A program made the translations under genes and the position numbers. A stretch of 64,000 nucleotides of DNA from Physcomitrium patens. Lineage: Eukaryota > Streptophyta > Bryopsida > Funariales > Funariaceae. Below are positions 26,104-39,352 of the stretch, one piece after another; positions within the stretch are counted from its first letter, which is position 1; each line of letters starts with the position of its first letter. The notes below the pieces were generated by a model. The model saw nothing but the letters and a program-made list of their open reading frames with translations. It did no database searches and had not been told where the DNA came from. Location: the NCBI RefSeq assembly GCF_000002425.4, contig NC_037265.1:10394707-10458706 (forward strand), given 5' to 3'.

Positions 26104-26643
26104 TATCAAAGATAAGAATCTCAAAGAAAAAAAAATCCTCAATACATGCTTGAGTCACTAAAAAAAATTAGAAAGTCATTCAAGGATGATATAATATTGA
26201 TTTAGAATAGCTATTGCCAAAAAATAAAAAACTAAAAAATCTAAAAACAAGATTAAAGACTAGAAAAGCATTGAAAAGAGTGAAGAAGACTCCACTCCTG
26301 CCTCCATATATATTCTTAATCAAGAACTATATGGCAATGTTTTATAGGACCTCCAAAACATATTGACTTTGCAAGACACATATTTTAACTTGCAAGGTAA
26401 GTTTTCTATATATATACCACATATTTAGCTTCTTCCACAAGCTACTAATACAAGATTAACTTGTTGATCAAGTTTCTAACCTATCAATCAATTATAAATA
26501 CATGTAAAGTCAAAGGAGAATCTATAAAGCTTCAAAGAAGCTTTTCTAAAAGATATTATAAAATCAATCTATTTTATCTACTTTTATCTACTTCTACCTA
26601 ATCATATAGGTATATATTAGAATATGTATATATATCCGTGATA
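26104..26643 (-). repeat. 5' LTR of the minus-strand chromovirus
   Basis: About 540 bases matching the LTRs at 6814, 30120, 38313 and 44389. It ends in TATATCCGTGATA, the mirror of the family start TGTCACGG. Confidence 0.75.
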
Positions 26644-27250
26644 CTATGCCGTTATTACAGCAAGCTCAAGGAGTCATAAAGCCTTCAACACAAGAAGATT
26701 TAGCTAAATTATAAGCAAAGCTTGCAACTAAAGCTATTGTCATATTTGATGAAAATCACTCAAAGGCAACAAATATAAATCTTTCAAGTGAGGTGCTATT
26801 GGCTACAAATATAACATTTTTATTTGATATTACAACTAAATTTATTCAAAAATATCAAAATTTATATAGAAGAATTGTACAATTAGTTAAAAATAATAAC
26901 ATGACTATTCTTAGTCGTACTTTATTCACATTTGTCTCTAAAGTATGTAATAACTAATTCTACCAACTATAATATTTTAATAGACCAATAGGTCTTTTAT
27001 GTATTTGATTTTGGCCTAATGTGAGTCACTACATTAACTTACTTGAATATTTAGTATAAAAAAGGTACTTATTAAATTTAAAATCATAGATTTTTTGAAT
27101 TAGTAGTAGAAATTTTAGGAAAAAATAGAAAATAGAATGCTAATAGCAAATATGTAGCCTAAGATAGAATTTATTAAGACAAATTTTCATGATGAATAAA
27201 TTTTTTGTAGCTAATATTAAATGATGGTCTAATGGAAATGGTCCTCATTG
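26644..27250 (+). other. Decayed coding-like stretch of unknown origin
   Basis: This is the flank of the chromovirus LTR. From 26645 to about 26960 one plus-strand frame is nearly continuous for about 100 codons and reads like protein, with LLQQAQGVIKPSTQEDLAKL near its start and TKFIQKYQNLYRRIVQLV further on. I do not recognise a family. It could be a host gene fragment or an element gag. The rest, to 27250, is AT-rich with nothing recognised. Confidence 0.3.
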
Positions 27251-27275
27251 ATATATATATATAAATAATTCTTAA

Positions 27276-27313
<38 letters not shown>

Positions 27314-27480
27314 AATAAAATAATGATAAAAATACTATATATATATATATAAAGAAGTAGAAATAAGAATAGAGAAGAGAAGATGAAAAAAGAAAGAAGA
27401 GGAAAAAAGAAGAAGGAAGAAGAAAAAGAAAAAGAGATGAAGAAAAGGAAAAGGAGAAAGAAAAAAAGGAGAAGATGACA
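27251..27480. repeat. AT microsatellites and polypurine tract
   Basis: Alternating AT runs at 27251-27263, 27279-27310 and 27337-27351 are followed by a GA-rich purine tract of about 130 bases (27352-27480). Long frames here on both strands are products of the low complexity. Confidence 0.9.
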
Positions 27481-28666
27481 AAAGAGAGAGGCTGCCACTG
27501 GTCTACCGCAGCCTCTCTGCCGATAGGAGTTCGGGCCGCCCCGGATTCCATCTCTTTGATTTTGGTTTTTTTTCCTCTCTTCACGCTTCATGAGCTCCGA
27601 GCGCTCCGGAACGGTTCTGCTATTTTCCTTCGCATCGTGGGGGTGTTGCGGCAGCACTTCCTACTTCATTTTTTTTTTTTTTTTTTTTTTTTGGTGTGAC
27701 ATCCCAGCCTTGTCCAAGAAGTCCTTGCTCCTGCTTTTGTTTTTTGGCGTAGTTGCGTGGCTGCGGCAGTGCCGCAGTCTGAGTTCATGAGTGTTTTTTT
27801 CTTTTTTCTTTTTTGTTCTGTTGAAGTGCTGCAGTGCAACACTCCCTTGTTTTTAATTCCTGGGGTGATTTTTTATTTGTTTTTTTTTCTCGTTCCTGTT
27901 ACGGGAGGAAGTGTCAATCCTGCCGCAACTGAAGCAGCTGTTGTTGCGGTGTGTGCTTTCTGCATCGGACCGAGGTTGTTTCGGCGTTGTTATTTTTTTT
28001 TATTTTTTTCTTCCTTGCATACGAAAAGAGCTCCGTGTGGTCCGGAGTTGCAGCTAGGAATTTCTACCCTCTCCTGTAAAGTTGTGAGTGACTTGGTAGA
28101 TCGAGCATTGTTGCAACACCAAATGTCGTTGACCTTGAGCTGGATGATTTTGATTCCTTGTTTTGCAAAAGTGGTGTGGCAACAACTTGTGCTGTGTTGA
28201 GCAGGGCAATATTTGATAAGAAGGAGTGGCAAATGTTGAATCGAGAATTCTTTGCTCTAGATTGGCGATGGTGTTGCTGAGTTAAATCGATTACAACGCG
28301 GCGACGAGACGTGCGATCTAGGACATCCATAGAGCCTTCAACTTGACCGTTCGTACTTCCGCTAGTTACGGAGTCGTCTAGCCTCTCCTGTAATTTTTTC
28401 CTTCCTTCTGAGTAATTCTTGATTTTTGTGGCTGCACTTAGGTTCGCTTGCACTTGTTTTTTTTTCAAATGGTTGGTAATTTGTCTCCGCATTTTGACTT
28501 GCTGATTAGTGCCACAGTGTTAGACAAGGGCTGCTAATTGTCGGCAGTGGTTCTTACCACTTGGTGCTTCCGTACTTTACAGTGGGAAGATTGAGAACCC
28601 TCGATTCTTTCTTAGCTGTTTGTGATGGATAACTTAGTTGTTTTTTTACTTGTAATGGCTTTTTGT
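27481..28666. other. GC-rich island with no assignable gene
   Basis: About 1.2 kb with a base composition like the host gene island and unlike the AT-rich elements on either side. Long T runs occur at 27669-27692 and 27985-28010. Open frames exist on both strands (for example 28064-28492 minus, about 140 codons, Ser/Arg/Gln-rich; 27757-28200 plus, low complexity), but none shows a known domain. The texture resembles a plant 5' leader or first intron, such as the region upstream of the PP2C gene. It ends abruptly at about 28667, where truncated chromovirus integrase begins. It could be an orphaned promoter or leader, a non-coding RNA gene, or the leader of a lost element. Confidence 0.4.
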
Positions 28667-30119
28667 ACATTATATAAAGTATGTTATTTTACTAAAATGA
28701 TCAATTATCACAAATATAGAATCATACAAACCTAAGATTGGAAAATTCATAATAAAATTTATAGAAACAAAAGACTATAATTGTTCTCAAATAGATAATA
28801 GTTGAAAAAGTTTATAAGGTTGATAACAAGGAGTTTTTAATTTTGAACAAAATTATTGCATGATTGTATAAAGTCTTTAATTGCCTTTCATATTTGAAGC
28901 CACCAAAAAATTCTCTATATTAGCCTCAAAGTTTTATTATATCCAAAATATCCAATTGCTAGAAAGTTGTGATCAACTTAAAAAAACATATAATTGTACT
29001 TCACCATTTGGAATAGATTATTTTTAAATTTAATTTTTAAAAAATGACAAGATTTAGAAGAATTATTTTTAGTATTATAAATAAGAAAATTAGATGACAT
29101 ACTTAATTAAACTTACTTGAAAAAGTTTAAATCAATAATCAATGCTGATTTCATTACTTGAAAATAAAAATGCTCTAGCTTCAAAAAGCTTCAAAAAAAA
29201 TATTTTTTGTTATTCTAAAGCTCTATTTTTTTTTATAAAAGATAAGAATATTTAAAAAATATATTAAATAAATCTTATTATTTTTTAAATCAATAAGTGA
29301 TCTTAAAATCAAATCTTGATAAAGACATGCTCCAATGAACTTGGTAATGATTCAAAATATATACTAACATAAAATATCCAAGGATCATATGATTTATATA
29401 TATGGTGATTAGACTCAAGGCACCTTCTAAATAATAAAACTATTCTTAAAATTTGTGACAAAATGGTATCCATAGCATAATATGATCCATTTATTTCTAT
29501 AAAGAATGCTTTAGAGAAGTTGATATGATTCAAAATTGGTGTAAAAATAAATGCTATCTTCAAGGCTTCAAAAAATGATTCAACTACTTTACTCTATTTA
29601 AGTTTTATCTTTACTTGTCAAACATATAAGAAGAGCCATAATTTGAAAAAAAATAAAAATAAAAATCTAGTAATAATTTGCAAATTTCAAAAAATATTAT
29701 ACATCTCTAATTGTTTTTGGAATGTTCTAATCTATGTTAGTCTGAACCTTCTTAGGATCCATCATAAGACCATCATTTGAAATAATGTATCTTAAGAAGT
29801 CAACTTGAATAGTGCAAAAATATATATTTTTTTATCTTGGTATATAATCTTATATTTCTTTGTTTTTATTACATACAATAAATATGAATTTTATGCTCTT
29901 TTAAGCTTTTAAAATAGATTAAGTTTTTATCTAAATAATAGATAACAAAATCATTTAAAAAATCACAAAAAATATCATTCATTAGATGTTGGAAAGCAGT
30001 TGGTGCTTTCATTATTCTAAACAGCATGACATTATATTTAAAATGTTCATATCTAGTTTAAAATATAATTTTTCAATCATCCTTTTTTTAATATCTACCA
30101 AGCTATATGCTTCTCATAA

Positions 30120-30678
30120 TGTCACAGACATATACATATAAGCCAGTAATTACTTGTATAAATAGATAGAAATAAGTAGAAGTAAGTAAAAGTAAGTTAA
30201 TTCTATAATATCTTCTATGGAAGCTTTTTAGAAACTTCATAAACATTGTTTTAACTTCATATGTGTCTTTAATTGACTTTTTGGGTTAGAAACGTGATCA
30301 ATAAGTTAGCCATGTGCCACACTTGTTGTTAGTTTGAAGACCAAGCTAATTATATGGCCCACATATAGAAAAACTTGCTTTGTAAGTTAAGGCATGTATC
30401 CTATAAAGTCAACACATATTGGAGGTCCTATAGAACATTGCCATGTAGTCACTAGTTAGATAGTATATATAGAGACAAGAGTGAAGCCCTCTTCACTTTT
30501 ATCAACTCCTTTCTTGTTTCTAGTCTAGTTTTAAGAGTCTCAAGTTTTCTTGTCTTTTGGCAATAAGCCATTCTAGCTTCTTTTTAATATACGTACTTCC
30601 TTACTTCTATTTTATTAGTCTTTCTTTGATATGGATTTTATTGATTTATACATCATCTTTTAATTCAGGTCCTTGACA
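30120..30678 (+). repeat. Left LTR of chromovirus A
   Basis: 559 bases, TGTCACAGAC to CCTTGACA, matching 35944-36504. The ends form a short TGTCA/TGACA inverted repeat. Confidence 0.85.
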
Positions 30679-30903
30679 AATTGACAAGAGTACACTTACA
30701 ATATCAGAGCTTTTTCTTATCTTGATTAAGAGTGAATTACTTCTTTTTCATGATAAGACATAAGCATATTAGAAGTTGCAGATTATCCTCTTCTAAATTG
30801 ATATTATTTTTAGTATTTTCTTTGTTCTCAAGTCCTTTCTTCTACTTGTGTTGAGTGGTATTAGATATTTTTTCTGAGTATTATTAAAGCAGAGCTTGTT
30901 GAA

Positions 30904-31893
30904 ATGAAAAGTGTAATGGCACAAATGCAAGAGCAATTGAAGAAGTTGATGCTTGCAATACATCAATTTAACTTACCACCACAAGAATCAATAAGAATGG
31001 CAGGAAGTGAGGATATAGAGATGATTAGAGCTACTTCAACATCTGTACCAAATCATGTCCCTCCACCCACAGGAGAACATCTTTCAAGTATTAGAGAACC
31101 AAGAATTGTTTTGCTTCAGAAGTTTGATGGTACAAGATCTAAATTTTGAGGATTTATTAATCAAATATAACTTATGATTGAACTTCAACGTCAAAGGTAT
31201 CCAACTCCAAGATCACAAGTTAGATTTATTAGTACACTTCTTTTAGGTTCAAAACTATTATGATTTTCATCTTTTCTTGAACAATGAGATTGAGTATTGG
31301 AAAATTTGGAGGCATTTTTGGCAAAATTTTGGCCCATGTATGGAGAACATGATGCAATTTGTGTTACAACCAACAAGATTTGTATTTTGTGACAAGGCAA
31401 TCGATTTGTAATATTATATGCTTCACAATTTTGAGAACTTATAACTGATATTAAGTAGGATGATGTTGCTTTTATTAACTAATTTTTCTATGGATTATAT
31501 TATGAAGTAAAGAAATTGATGGTCAACTTATCTAATCTTCAAACATTGAGTCAAGCAATTGACTTTGTTATGAAATGCAACAATCAACCTTCCGAACCCC
31601 GACCTGAGAGTCATAGAAATGGGCCTCAACATTACTATAATTTAATGGAAATATCAACATCTCCTCAATACATACATTCAAAAGCAAAGGATATGCAAAT
31701 TGATGCAGTATGTTTTAAATCTCTCATCGAGCAAGAAAAGACTCGTCATCATCAAGAAGGATTAAGCTTATATTGTGAAGAATCTAAACACATTAGTCAA
31801 CATTGTCCAAAGAAGCGACAAAATTATAAAATGAAGAGCACATCTATCAAAGAAGATAATGTATTGAAAAATAAATTTGTCAAGCTACAATAG
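30904..31893 (+). pseudogene. Gag region of chromovirus A
   Basis: It begins with a coiled-coil-like MAQMQEQLKKLMLAIHQF stretch and ends with a zinc-knuckle-like CEESKHISQHCPKK followed by a basic tail. Position between the LTR and the protease fits gag. Broken. Confidence 0.7.
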
Positions 31894-31972
31894 GGACCGT
31901 ACGATTGGAATCTTATACAATTTCTAAGGTCTTATCCTTGCCTCAAAACTTTCTCCTTGTTTTATAATAGAT

Positions 31973-34900
31973 GTGCATTTAAGACTTAATAATTATAAAG
32001 CCTTTGCTTTAATAGATTCAAGAGCCTCAGCTTATTTCTTAGATGTAGAATTTGTTAAAAGTGATAAAATATTGTTAGTACAAAAAATCAAACATGTTCA
32101 TGTAGAAGTCATTAATGATGATCTGTTTTCTTCTAGAGATGTTATTCATGAAACACTTCCTATAGATGTAGCAATAAATGGTCATAATAGTTGCGTAGTT
32201 TTTAATATAAATTAGATCTTCTTTTAATTTAGTCATTTTAGCTTTATCATGGTTATAAAAGTATAATCTTTGTATAGATTGGATTTCTTGTATCTTTGAC
32301 TTTTTTGAAAGCATAATTAAGAGTGAAATTAATTGAGTAGAAAGTTATTAATCTAGTACAATTAAACCTATATTTGTAGGTGTAAGAGCTTTCTTGGATG
32401 CTACAAAAAAAGAATCACCTTCTGTCATTTACACCACACCTATTTCTAATGATGCAAAGACTTTAAGTGGCATTTCTAACCAATATTAAGAATTTTAAGA
32501 TATATTTGAGAAGAAGAATATAGATACTCTTCTAAAACATTGTCTCTATGACTATTCAATCGACCTTTAAGAAGGAGTACAACCGCCATTTGGACCAATC
32601 TATAGTTTATCACAAAATAAATTGGCTGAATTCAAGGAATATATTGAAGAGAATTTGGCCAAGAATTTCATATGCCATTCCAAATCACCAACAAGAGCTC
32701 TAACCTTATTTGTGAAGAAGAAAGATGGGTCATTGCAGATGTGTGTTGATTATCAAGGACTCAACAAGATCACCATCAAAAATAAGTACTCTCTATCTTT
32801 CATATCTTGACTTTTCAATCAACTGAATCAAGCTAAGATCTATACAAAAATAGATCTACGGAGAGCATATAATCTAGTATGTATTAAAGAAAGAGATAAA
32901 TGGAAGACTGTATTTCAAACTAGGTATGGGTATTTTGAATACAATATCATGCCTTTTGGACTTACAAATGCACCAACAGCTTTTCAACATCTAATGAATG
33001 ATATTTTTTGAGAGTTTTTAGATGATTTTTTTGTTTATTATCTGGATGATATTTTGATCTATTTTAAGAACATAGATGAATATGAACTTCATGTTCATTG
33101 TGTGTTACAAAAATTAACAGATGCGAGACTCTATGCCAAGATAGAAAAGTATTTATTCTATACTATTCAAGTCGACTTTTTAGGATGTATCATTTCAAAT
33201 AATTGACTTATGATAGATCCTAAGAAAGTTCAAACAATTATGGATTGGAAGATTTCAAAAACAATAAAAGATGTTCAATATTTTTTGAGCTTTGCCAACT
33301 ATTATCAGATCTTCATCAAAGACTTCTCTTGAGTTGTAGTTCCACTTACACGTTTGACTTGCAAAGACAAACTTGAGTGGAATAAAGAAGCTGAAGCATC
33401 TTTTGAAACTTCGAAGTTAGCCTTTTATTTTTGCACCAATCTTATTTTGCATCAACTTTTCTAAGGCATTTGTTATGGAAACACATGCATCAGACTTTGC
33501 TTTGGGTGTTGTATTATCACAAATAGAAGCAAATGATAAACTTCATCCAATAGCTTTTCATTCTAGAAAATTTTCAATAGCCAAGATTAACTATGAAATC
33601 CACGATAAAGAGCTTCTTGTAATTGTGGATTCATTTCAAGAATGGTGTCATCATTTAGAAGGTACTTCTAATGCAGTCATCATATATACAGATCACAAGA
33701 ATTTTGAGTACTTCATGTCAACACGTATTTTAAATTGTCGTTAAGCCCGTTGGAACATGTTTTTATCAAGATTTGATTTCAAGTTCATATATCGATCCAA
33801 AAAACAACAAGGTTTGTCGGACGTCCTTTTTAGATGTTCTTATCTTGTACCAAAAGAAGGAGATGCATCTTTTGATCTGTAAAGAACAATTCTCTTGAAG
33901 CCAAAGCATTTTCATCTTGGAGTAATAAAATCAACGTTGACTGTTAATTTGACTCTTGTGAAACAAATCCAATCAAGTATGTCTTTTGATTTTCTTGTTC
34001 ATAATATTAAGAATCTTTCTTCTAAGTCCTAAGATACTTCTAAGTTTGAATTTAAAAACAACCTACTCTATTTTAAAGGTCAATTATATGTTCTAAAAAG
34101 AGAAGTACAATTATGTGTTCTTCAAGCACATCACAACTTTTCAACAGCATGATATTTTGGATATAACAAGACTGTGGAGCTTATATCTAGAGATTTTTAG
34201 TGGCTACAAATGTAGAAGGGTGTGAAAGATTTTGTTCAGTCATGCAACATTTTTTCAAGATCAAAAACTCTTTGTCATTGACCTTACAAACTTCTTCAAC
34301 CATTACCTATTCTGCAACAACCATGGTCTTCTGTTTCTATGGATTTCATCACGGATCTTCCAATCTCAGATTCTTATGAGTTTATATTTGAAATAGTACG
34401 TCATTTTACTAAGATGGCACATTTTGTACTATGTACAAAATGTATTACATGTGAAGAAATAGCTAAGCTCTTTTTTGACAACATCTATCACTATCATGGA
34501 TTATCCAAAGATATTATATTGGATAGGAGAACTCAGTTAGTATCAAGATTTTGGCGGACTCTTTTCAAAATTCTAAAAGTAGATATAAAACTGTCTTCAG
34601 CATTCTGTCTTCAAACTAATGGACAAATGGAGCATATTAATCAAGTTTTGGAGCAGTATTTAAGATGTACCATCAACTACCAACAAGATGATTGCACAAC
34701 TCTTTTATCATTAATAAAGTTTGCTTATAATAACATCATATATTTTTCTATAAAATAAATACCTTTCTTTGTCAATTATGGTTATCATCTATGACTTGAT
34801 ACTTTTGTCTTTTCAAAAGTTGATAATCTTGCAACAGAAGATTTTACAAATCATTTGTTGGAACTACATGCAATAATGAAGGTGCAGTTAATAGAAGCTT

Positions 34901-35385
34901 AAGAACAACAAAAGATCAATGCAGATGTCTATCAAAAGAAACAATCACTATTCTATATGGGTGATAAGGTATAGTTACTTTGTCGTAATATCAAGACCAC
35001 TCGTCCTTGTGACAAGTTGGACTATTGTAGAGTTGGACCATTTCTTATTTCTGTATAAATCAATCTAGTTGCATATCGTTTATACCTATCGGAGTCAATG
35101 AAAATCCATCCAATATTCTACGTGTCTCTTTTTGAACTGTACAAGATAGTAGACATACTAAGAAAAAGACAAGTTTCACCTCCTCATATAGAAGTGAATA
35201 ATAATAAAAAGTTCAAAGTGGAAGAAGTCCTAGATTCAAGACGACGCCAAAATAAATTAGAATATCTTTTCATTTGGCATGGATATGATATTAGTGAATG
35301 TACATGGAAGCGAATAAAAAATCTTATAAATACAGCAAAGGCGGTAGAGGCTTTTCATCAATGTCATTCATCAAAATCAAGATAA
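31973..35385 (+). pseudogene. Pol region of chromovirus A, ending in a chromodomain
   Basis: Protease, RT, RNase H, integrase and chromodomain lie in Ty3 order. RNase H shows [19 protein letters not shown], and integrase shows FTKMAHFVLCTKC and LDRRTQLVSRFWRTLF. The last part has EEVLDSRRRQNKLEYLF. Broken into several pieces. Confidence 0.82.
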
Positions 35386-35479
35386 AAATCTTCATTACAA
35401 AAGAAACAAGATCTAGGCAAGATAAAATTTTACTTTCAATCCTTGTTTGTAGCTTCTTTATAGTTGTGACGCTAAGCAG

Positions 35480-35902
35480 ATGGAGAATCAACAACCAGTA
35501 GGTTCGACTAAAGAGCCTTTGTTTGCTGATCTACTAAATGAAACATTACAATTGTCACAACCTTCAAGATAATGTAATCAAGATGAAGATCCTCAAGAAT
35601 GTCATATTTTTTCTCAAATAGATAGTAAGATACAATGCATTTGGTATCACGACCTTGGAAGACACTCCCAATGTTTTGTAATTTTATTAGAGGTAGGAAC
35701 AACTCTTGATGGTGCTTCAAATATTATATTTGAAAGAAGTTATAAAGGCCTCTACAACAATCAGATAATATGGTCATCTTCTCAACCTGATATAGGACAC
35801 TATCGATGGTTGAGAGGCCCTATCAACCATCTTTGAAGAGAACAAAGATCTGAGTATGTGGCAAATACAATTTGTCACAACATAGATTTTTTCAACATAT
35901 GA
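35480..35902 (+). pseudogene. Extra 3' frame of family 1, downstream of the chromodomain (copy A)
   Basis: It starts MENQQPVGSTKEPLFADLL and ends YVANTICHNIDFFNI. The span is 423 bases, exactly the span of the matching segment in element B (42934-43356), and related segments lie in the elements at 19333 (minus) and 45424. Other shared blocks are SYKGLYN and GHYRWL. No transmembrane segment, signal peptide or known domain was seen. The function is unknown. Broken here. Confidence 0.65.
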
Positions 35903-35943
35903 TGACCGCTCCTCATGGAGTTCGTCCTTAGAAAGGGAGGTAA

Positions 35944-36504
35944 TATCACGGACATATGCATGTAAGCCAATAACTACTTGTATAAATAAGTAGAAGTAAA
36001 TAGAAGTAGATAAAAATAAGTTAATTCTATAATATCTTCTATGGAAGCTTTTTAGAAATTTCATAGACATTTCTTTGACTTTATAGGTGTCTTTAATTGA
36101 CTTTTTGGATTAGAAACGTGGTCAACAAGTTGGCTATGTACCACACATGTTGTTAGCTTGTAGACCAAGGTAACTATGTGGTCCACACGTAAAAAAAAAC
36201 TTGCCTTGTAAGTCAAGGCATGTATCCTACAAAGTCAACACATATTGAAGGTCCTATAGAACATTGCCATGTAGTCCCTAGTAAGATAGTATATATAGAG
36301 ACAAGAATGAAGCTCTCTTTACTTTTGTCAATTCTTTTCTTACTTCTAGTCTAGTTTCAAGAGTCTTAAGTTTTCTTTTCTTTTGGCAATAAGCCATTCT
36401 AGCTTCTTTTTAATATATGAACTTCTTTACTTCTATTTTGTTACTCTTTCTTTGACACACATTTCATTGGTTTATGCATCATCTTTTAGTTCATGTCTTT
36501 GACA
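35944..36504 (+). repeat. Right LTR of chromovirus A
   Basis: 561 bases matching 30120-30678, preceded by a purine tract AAAGGGAGG at 35933-35941. Confidence 0.85.
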
Positions 36505-38312
36505 CATAGATTTATTTTTTTATAGATTTTTATTTAATTTAATTAACTAAAGAGCCTTAAAATTAAAAATAAATAATACCTATTGTTGATGGTGATCTTG
36601 TTGAGTCTTTGATAATCTACATATATCTACAAAGATCTTTCTTTTTTCTGTACAAATAAGTTAGAAGCTTTGGCTAAAGATTTAGAATGGCATATAAAGT
36701 TTTTACTCAAATTCTCATCAATGTATTCTTTGAATACAATTAACTTATTTTATGATAAGCTATAGATTGGTTTAAATAGTGATTGATCTCCTTTTTGAAG
36801 ATCAATGAAACAATCATATGGACAATGCTTTGAAAGAATATTTTTATTTTTATTTTCAAAAATATTTTGATAATCTTAATATTGGCTTGGAATGCCACTT
36901 GATATCTTTTCTCCATCAATAATAAATATATTATATATAGTAAAAATTGACATTTCTTTTGTAGCATGCATGAAAGCTCTTGCATCTATAAATATTAGTT
37001 TGGATATATTGGTCTTATAAGTTTCGACTTGCCTAACAAAATTTTGGACTAAAATTTAGAAAAAATTAAGATTACAAAAAATCTAGTTTGTTTGAAGATT
37101 AAACTTTTTGCCTATGATAGTCTTAAAATAATTGGATTAAAAAATATTATATTATATATTATTAAATTTTTATAACCACTAATTATTAAATCTAAAGAAA
37201 TACTTTCATGTGTAACATTTCTTAAAGACAAAAAATGACCATCTATTATTTTGACATATATAAGTTTGGAGTTTTTAACTAAAAATATTTTTTATTATTT
37301 GACAATGTATTTGTCTATAAAATAGAATGAGGCTCTTGAATCTAACAAGGTTAAGACTTTGTAATTTTTTAATCCTAAAAAAACTTCTATTATAAAATAA
37401 GATAAAAAAATTGGAAAAAAAAAATAGAATTTTTACTAGATAATACACAAGATTCCAATCATATGGTTCCTATTGTAGTTGAAAAAACTTATTTTTTGAC
37501 ATTTCATCTTTTTTGGCAACCATATTCTTTATTTTATAAATGCATTGTATTTTTGGATAGTATTGAGTAATCTACTTAGATTTTCTACAATATAGGTACA
37601 AATATTCTAGACAAAAACAAGTCTTTTTTTGCTCAACAAGAAATTTAAAACATACCATGTGAATTTACATAAGCTCTGGCATAGAGGAATAAACTTCCAA
37701 AAATTTAGAAAATATCTCCATGACTTGATTTGTACCTCTTCAACCAAATCTTTGTTCTTGGCATTTTTTAAAGAATTGATTGTCATATGCATAGCTTAAG
37801 TGATAAATTGCTCTATTGAATCTGCTTTTGACATTGTCAATAATAAATATTTGATATTATCTTTCAATCTATATCAAAATTGATTAATAAGGGCTTTATC
37901 ATTTCAATCCATATTATAAGTAAGATTTTGGAATTCAACATCATATGTGGTAATTAAACATAATCTTTATCATAAGAATATAAATTTAATCTTTGTTATT
38001 TTTTTTAATCACTTTTTTCAAATGTAGTTGTAAACACTTCCAAGAATGAATTCAAATCATAGAGTAGTTATGAATCTTTTTTTATTAAAGGTACAAACTA
38101 AGAAAGGATGCTTTTAGAAAAAAATATTCTTATGAATTTAACTTAACTAAATCTAATAAGATATTGAAAATGATGTAATCTTAAATAGAGCTTAACTTGT
38201 TGTAAAAACATTCAAAACTTTGATCATGTTCCATCAAACTTCTCTCACATATTTATCTTTATTTTTTAAAATTTATAGTAATAAGATTCTTTGGATTTAG
38301 TTATAAACTTGA

Positions 38313-38856
38313 TGTCACAAATATATATATTTATCTTGGTAATTATCTAAATAATAAGAATAAATATAAGTAAATAAAAGTAAATAAATATGATAATATC
38401 TTGTACAAAGCTTCTTAGAAGCTTTATAGATAATACTTTGCCTTTATATATGTCTATAAGTGATTGGTAGGTTAAAAACTTGGCCAATGAAGAAGCCATG
38501 TGTCGACATGTTGACCACTTGTAGTACAAGTTGGACATATGGCACACACCTAGAAAACTTGCTTTGCAAATTAGACATGTGTCCTGCAAGTTGAACACGT
38601 ATTAGACGTCTTATAGCATATTTCCACATAATTCTTAGTTGAGTAGTATATATAGAGGCAAGAGTAAGGCCTTCTTCACTCTTGTCAACTCCTTTCTTAC
38701 TTTTAGTCTAGTTTCAAGAATCTTATATTTTCTAGTCTTTGGCAATAGTTATTCCAATTTTTCTTTGAATATACATACTTTCTTCTATTTTGTCACTTTT
38801 TTTTTGATATAGATTCCACAAATTCATATATCTTCTCCTAGTTTGTGTCTTTGAAA
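38313..38856 (+). repeat. Left LTR of chromovirus B
   Basis: 544 bases starting TGTCACAAATATA, matching 43398-43926 and related to the LTRs of element A. Confidence 0.83.
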
Positions 38857-39352
38857 GATTGACAAGAGTACACATACAATATTAGAGCTCTATCTTTTTT
38901 TGATTAATAATAGATTATCTTTTTTTTTTTATAAGACATAAGCATATTAGAAGTTACAAATTATCCTCTTCTAAATTGATATTGTTTTTAGAATTTTCTT
39001 TTCTTTGATTCTTGAGTATTGTATTTTATGCAAATAATTGACTTTTTGAATTTTGATCTGAGAATTACACAAGGAAACCTCAACATCATTATAATTCAAT
39101 AATGACACTAATGGCTTTTCAATCTAAACATTTGAAAGTAGAAGACATGCAAATTGATGCAGTACATTTTAAACCTCTTACTAAATAAGAAAAGACTCAT
39201 TGTTATCAAAAAAGACTATGTTTATATTCTAGAGAAACTAACCACATTGCTCAATATTGTTCAAAGAAATGACGCAACTACAAAATGAAGAGTACTATTG
39301 TCAAAGATGAAAACGTGTTGAAAAACAAATTTTTCTAGCTATAATAGGGAAC

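Larger units (their letters stand above)
19333..26643 (-). mobile_element. Broken family-1 chromovirus (Ty3/gypsy), minus strand, 3' end lost
   Basis: Read on the minus strand: 5' LTR 26643-26104, gag region (about 26000-25211 and 23658-23250, split by a long LTR), protease (about 23135-22850), RT (about 22520-21900, with a YLDNILIYSKN box near 22110), RNase H (about 21720-21400), integrase (about 21360-20050), chromodomain (about 20000-19890), and the family's extra 3' frame (about 19690-19333). The 3' LTR is missing where the 11343-19332 element begins. Many breaks; an old copy. Confidence 0.8.
30120..36504 (+). mobile_element. Broken family-1 chromovirus A with both LTRs, nested
   Basis: A 6.4 kb element with LTRs at 30120-30678 and 35944-36504, flanked by CATAA on the left and CATAG on the right (a 5-base target duplication differing by one transition). 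Internal order: gag (about 30904-31890, with a knuckle-like CEESKHISQHC near 31780), protease (31973-32215), RT (about 32620-33260, with [19 protein letters not shown] near 32710), RNase H (33475-33744), integrase (about 34100-35040, with MDFITDLP near 34340), chromodomain (about 35210-35370, with EYLFIWHGYDISECTW), extra 3' frame (35480-35902) and a purine tract before the right LTR. The chromodomain places it in the chromovirus branch of Ty3. LTR divergence is roughly 10-15 percent. Perhaps fifteen or more breaks; it sits inside the RT gene of an older copy. Confidence 0.88.

Noticed and set aside
27174-27657. Two minus-strand frames of about 140 codons
   Set aside because: They consist mostly of Ser/Phe/Leu and Tyr/Ile runs translated from the AT and purine repeats.
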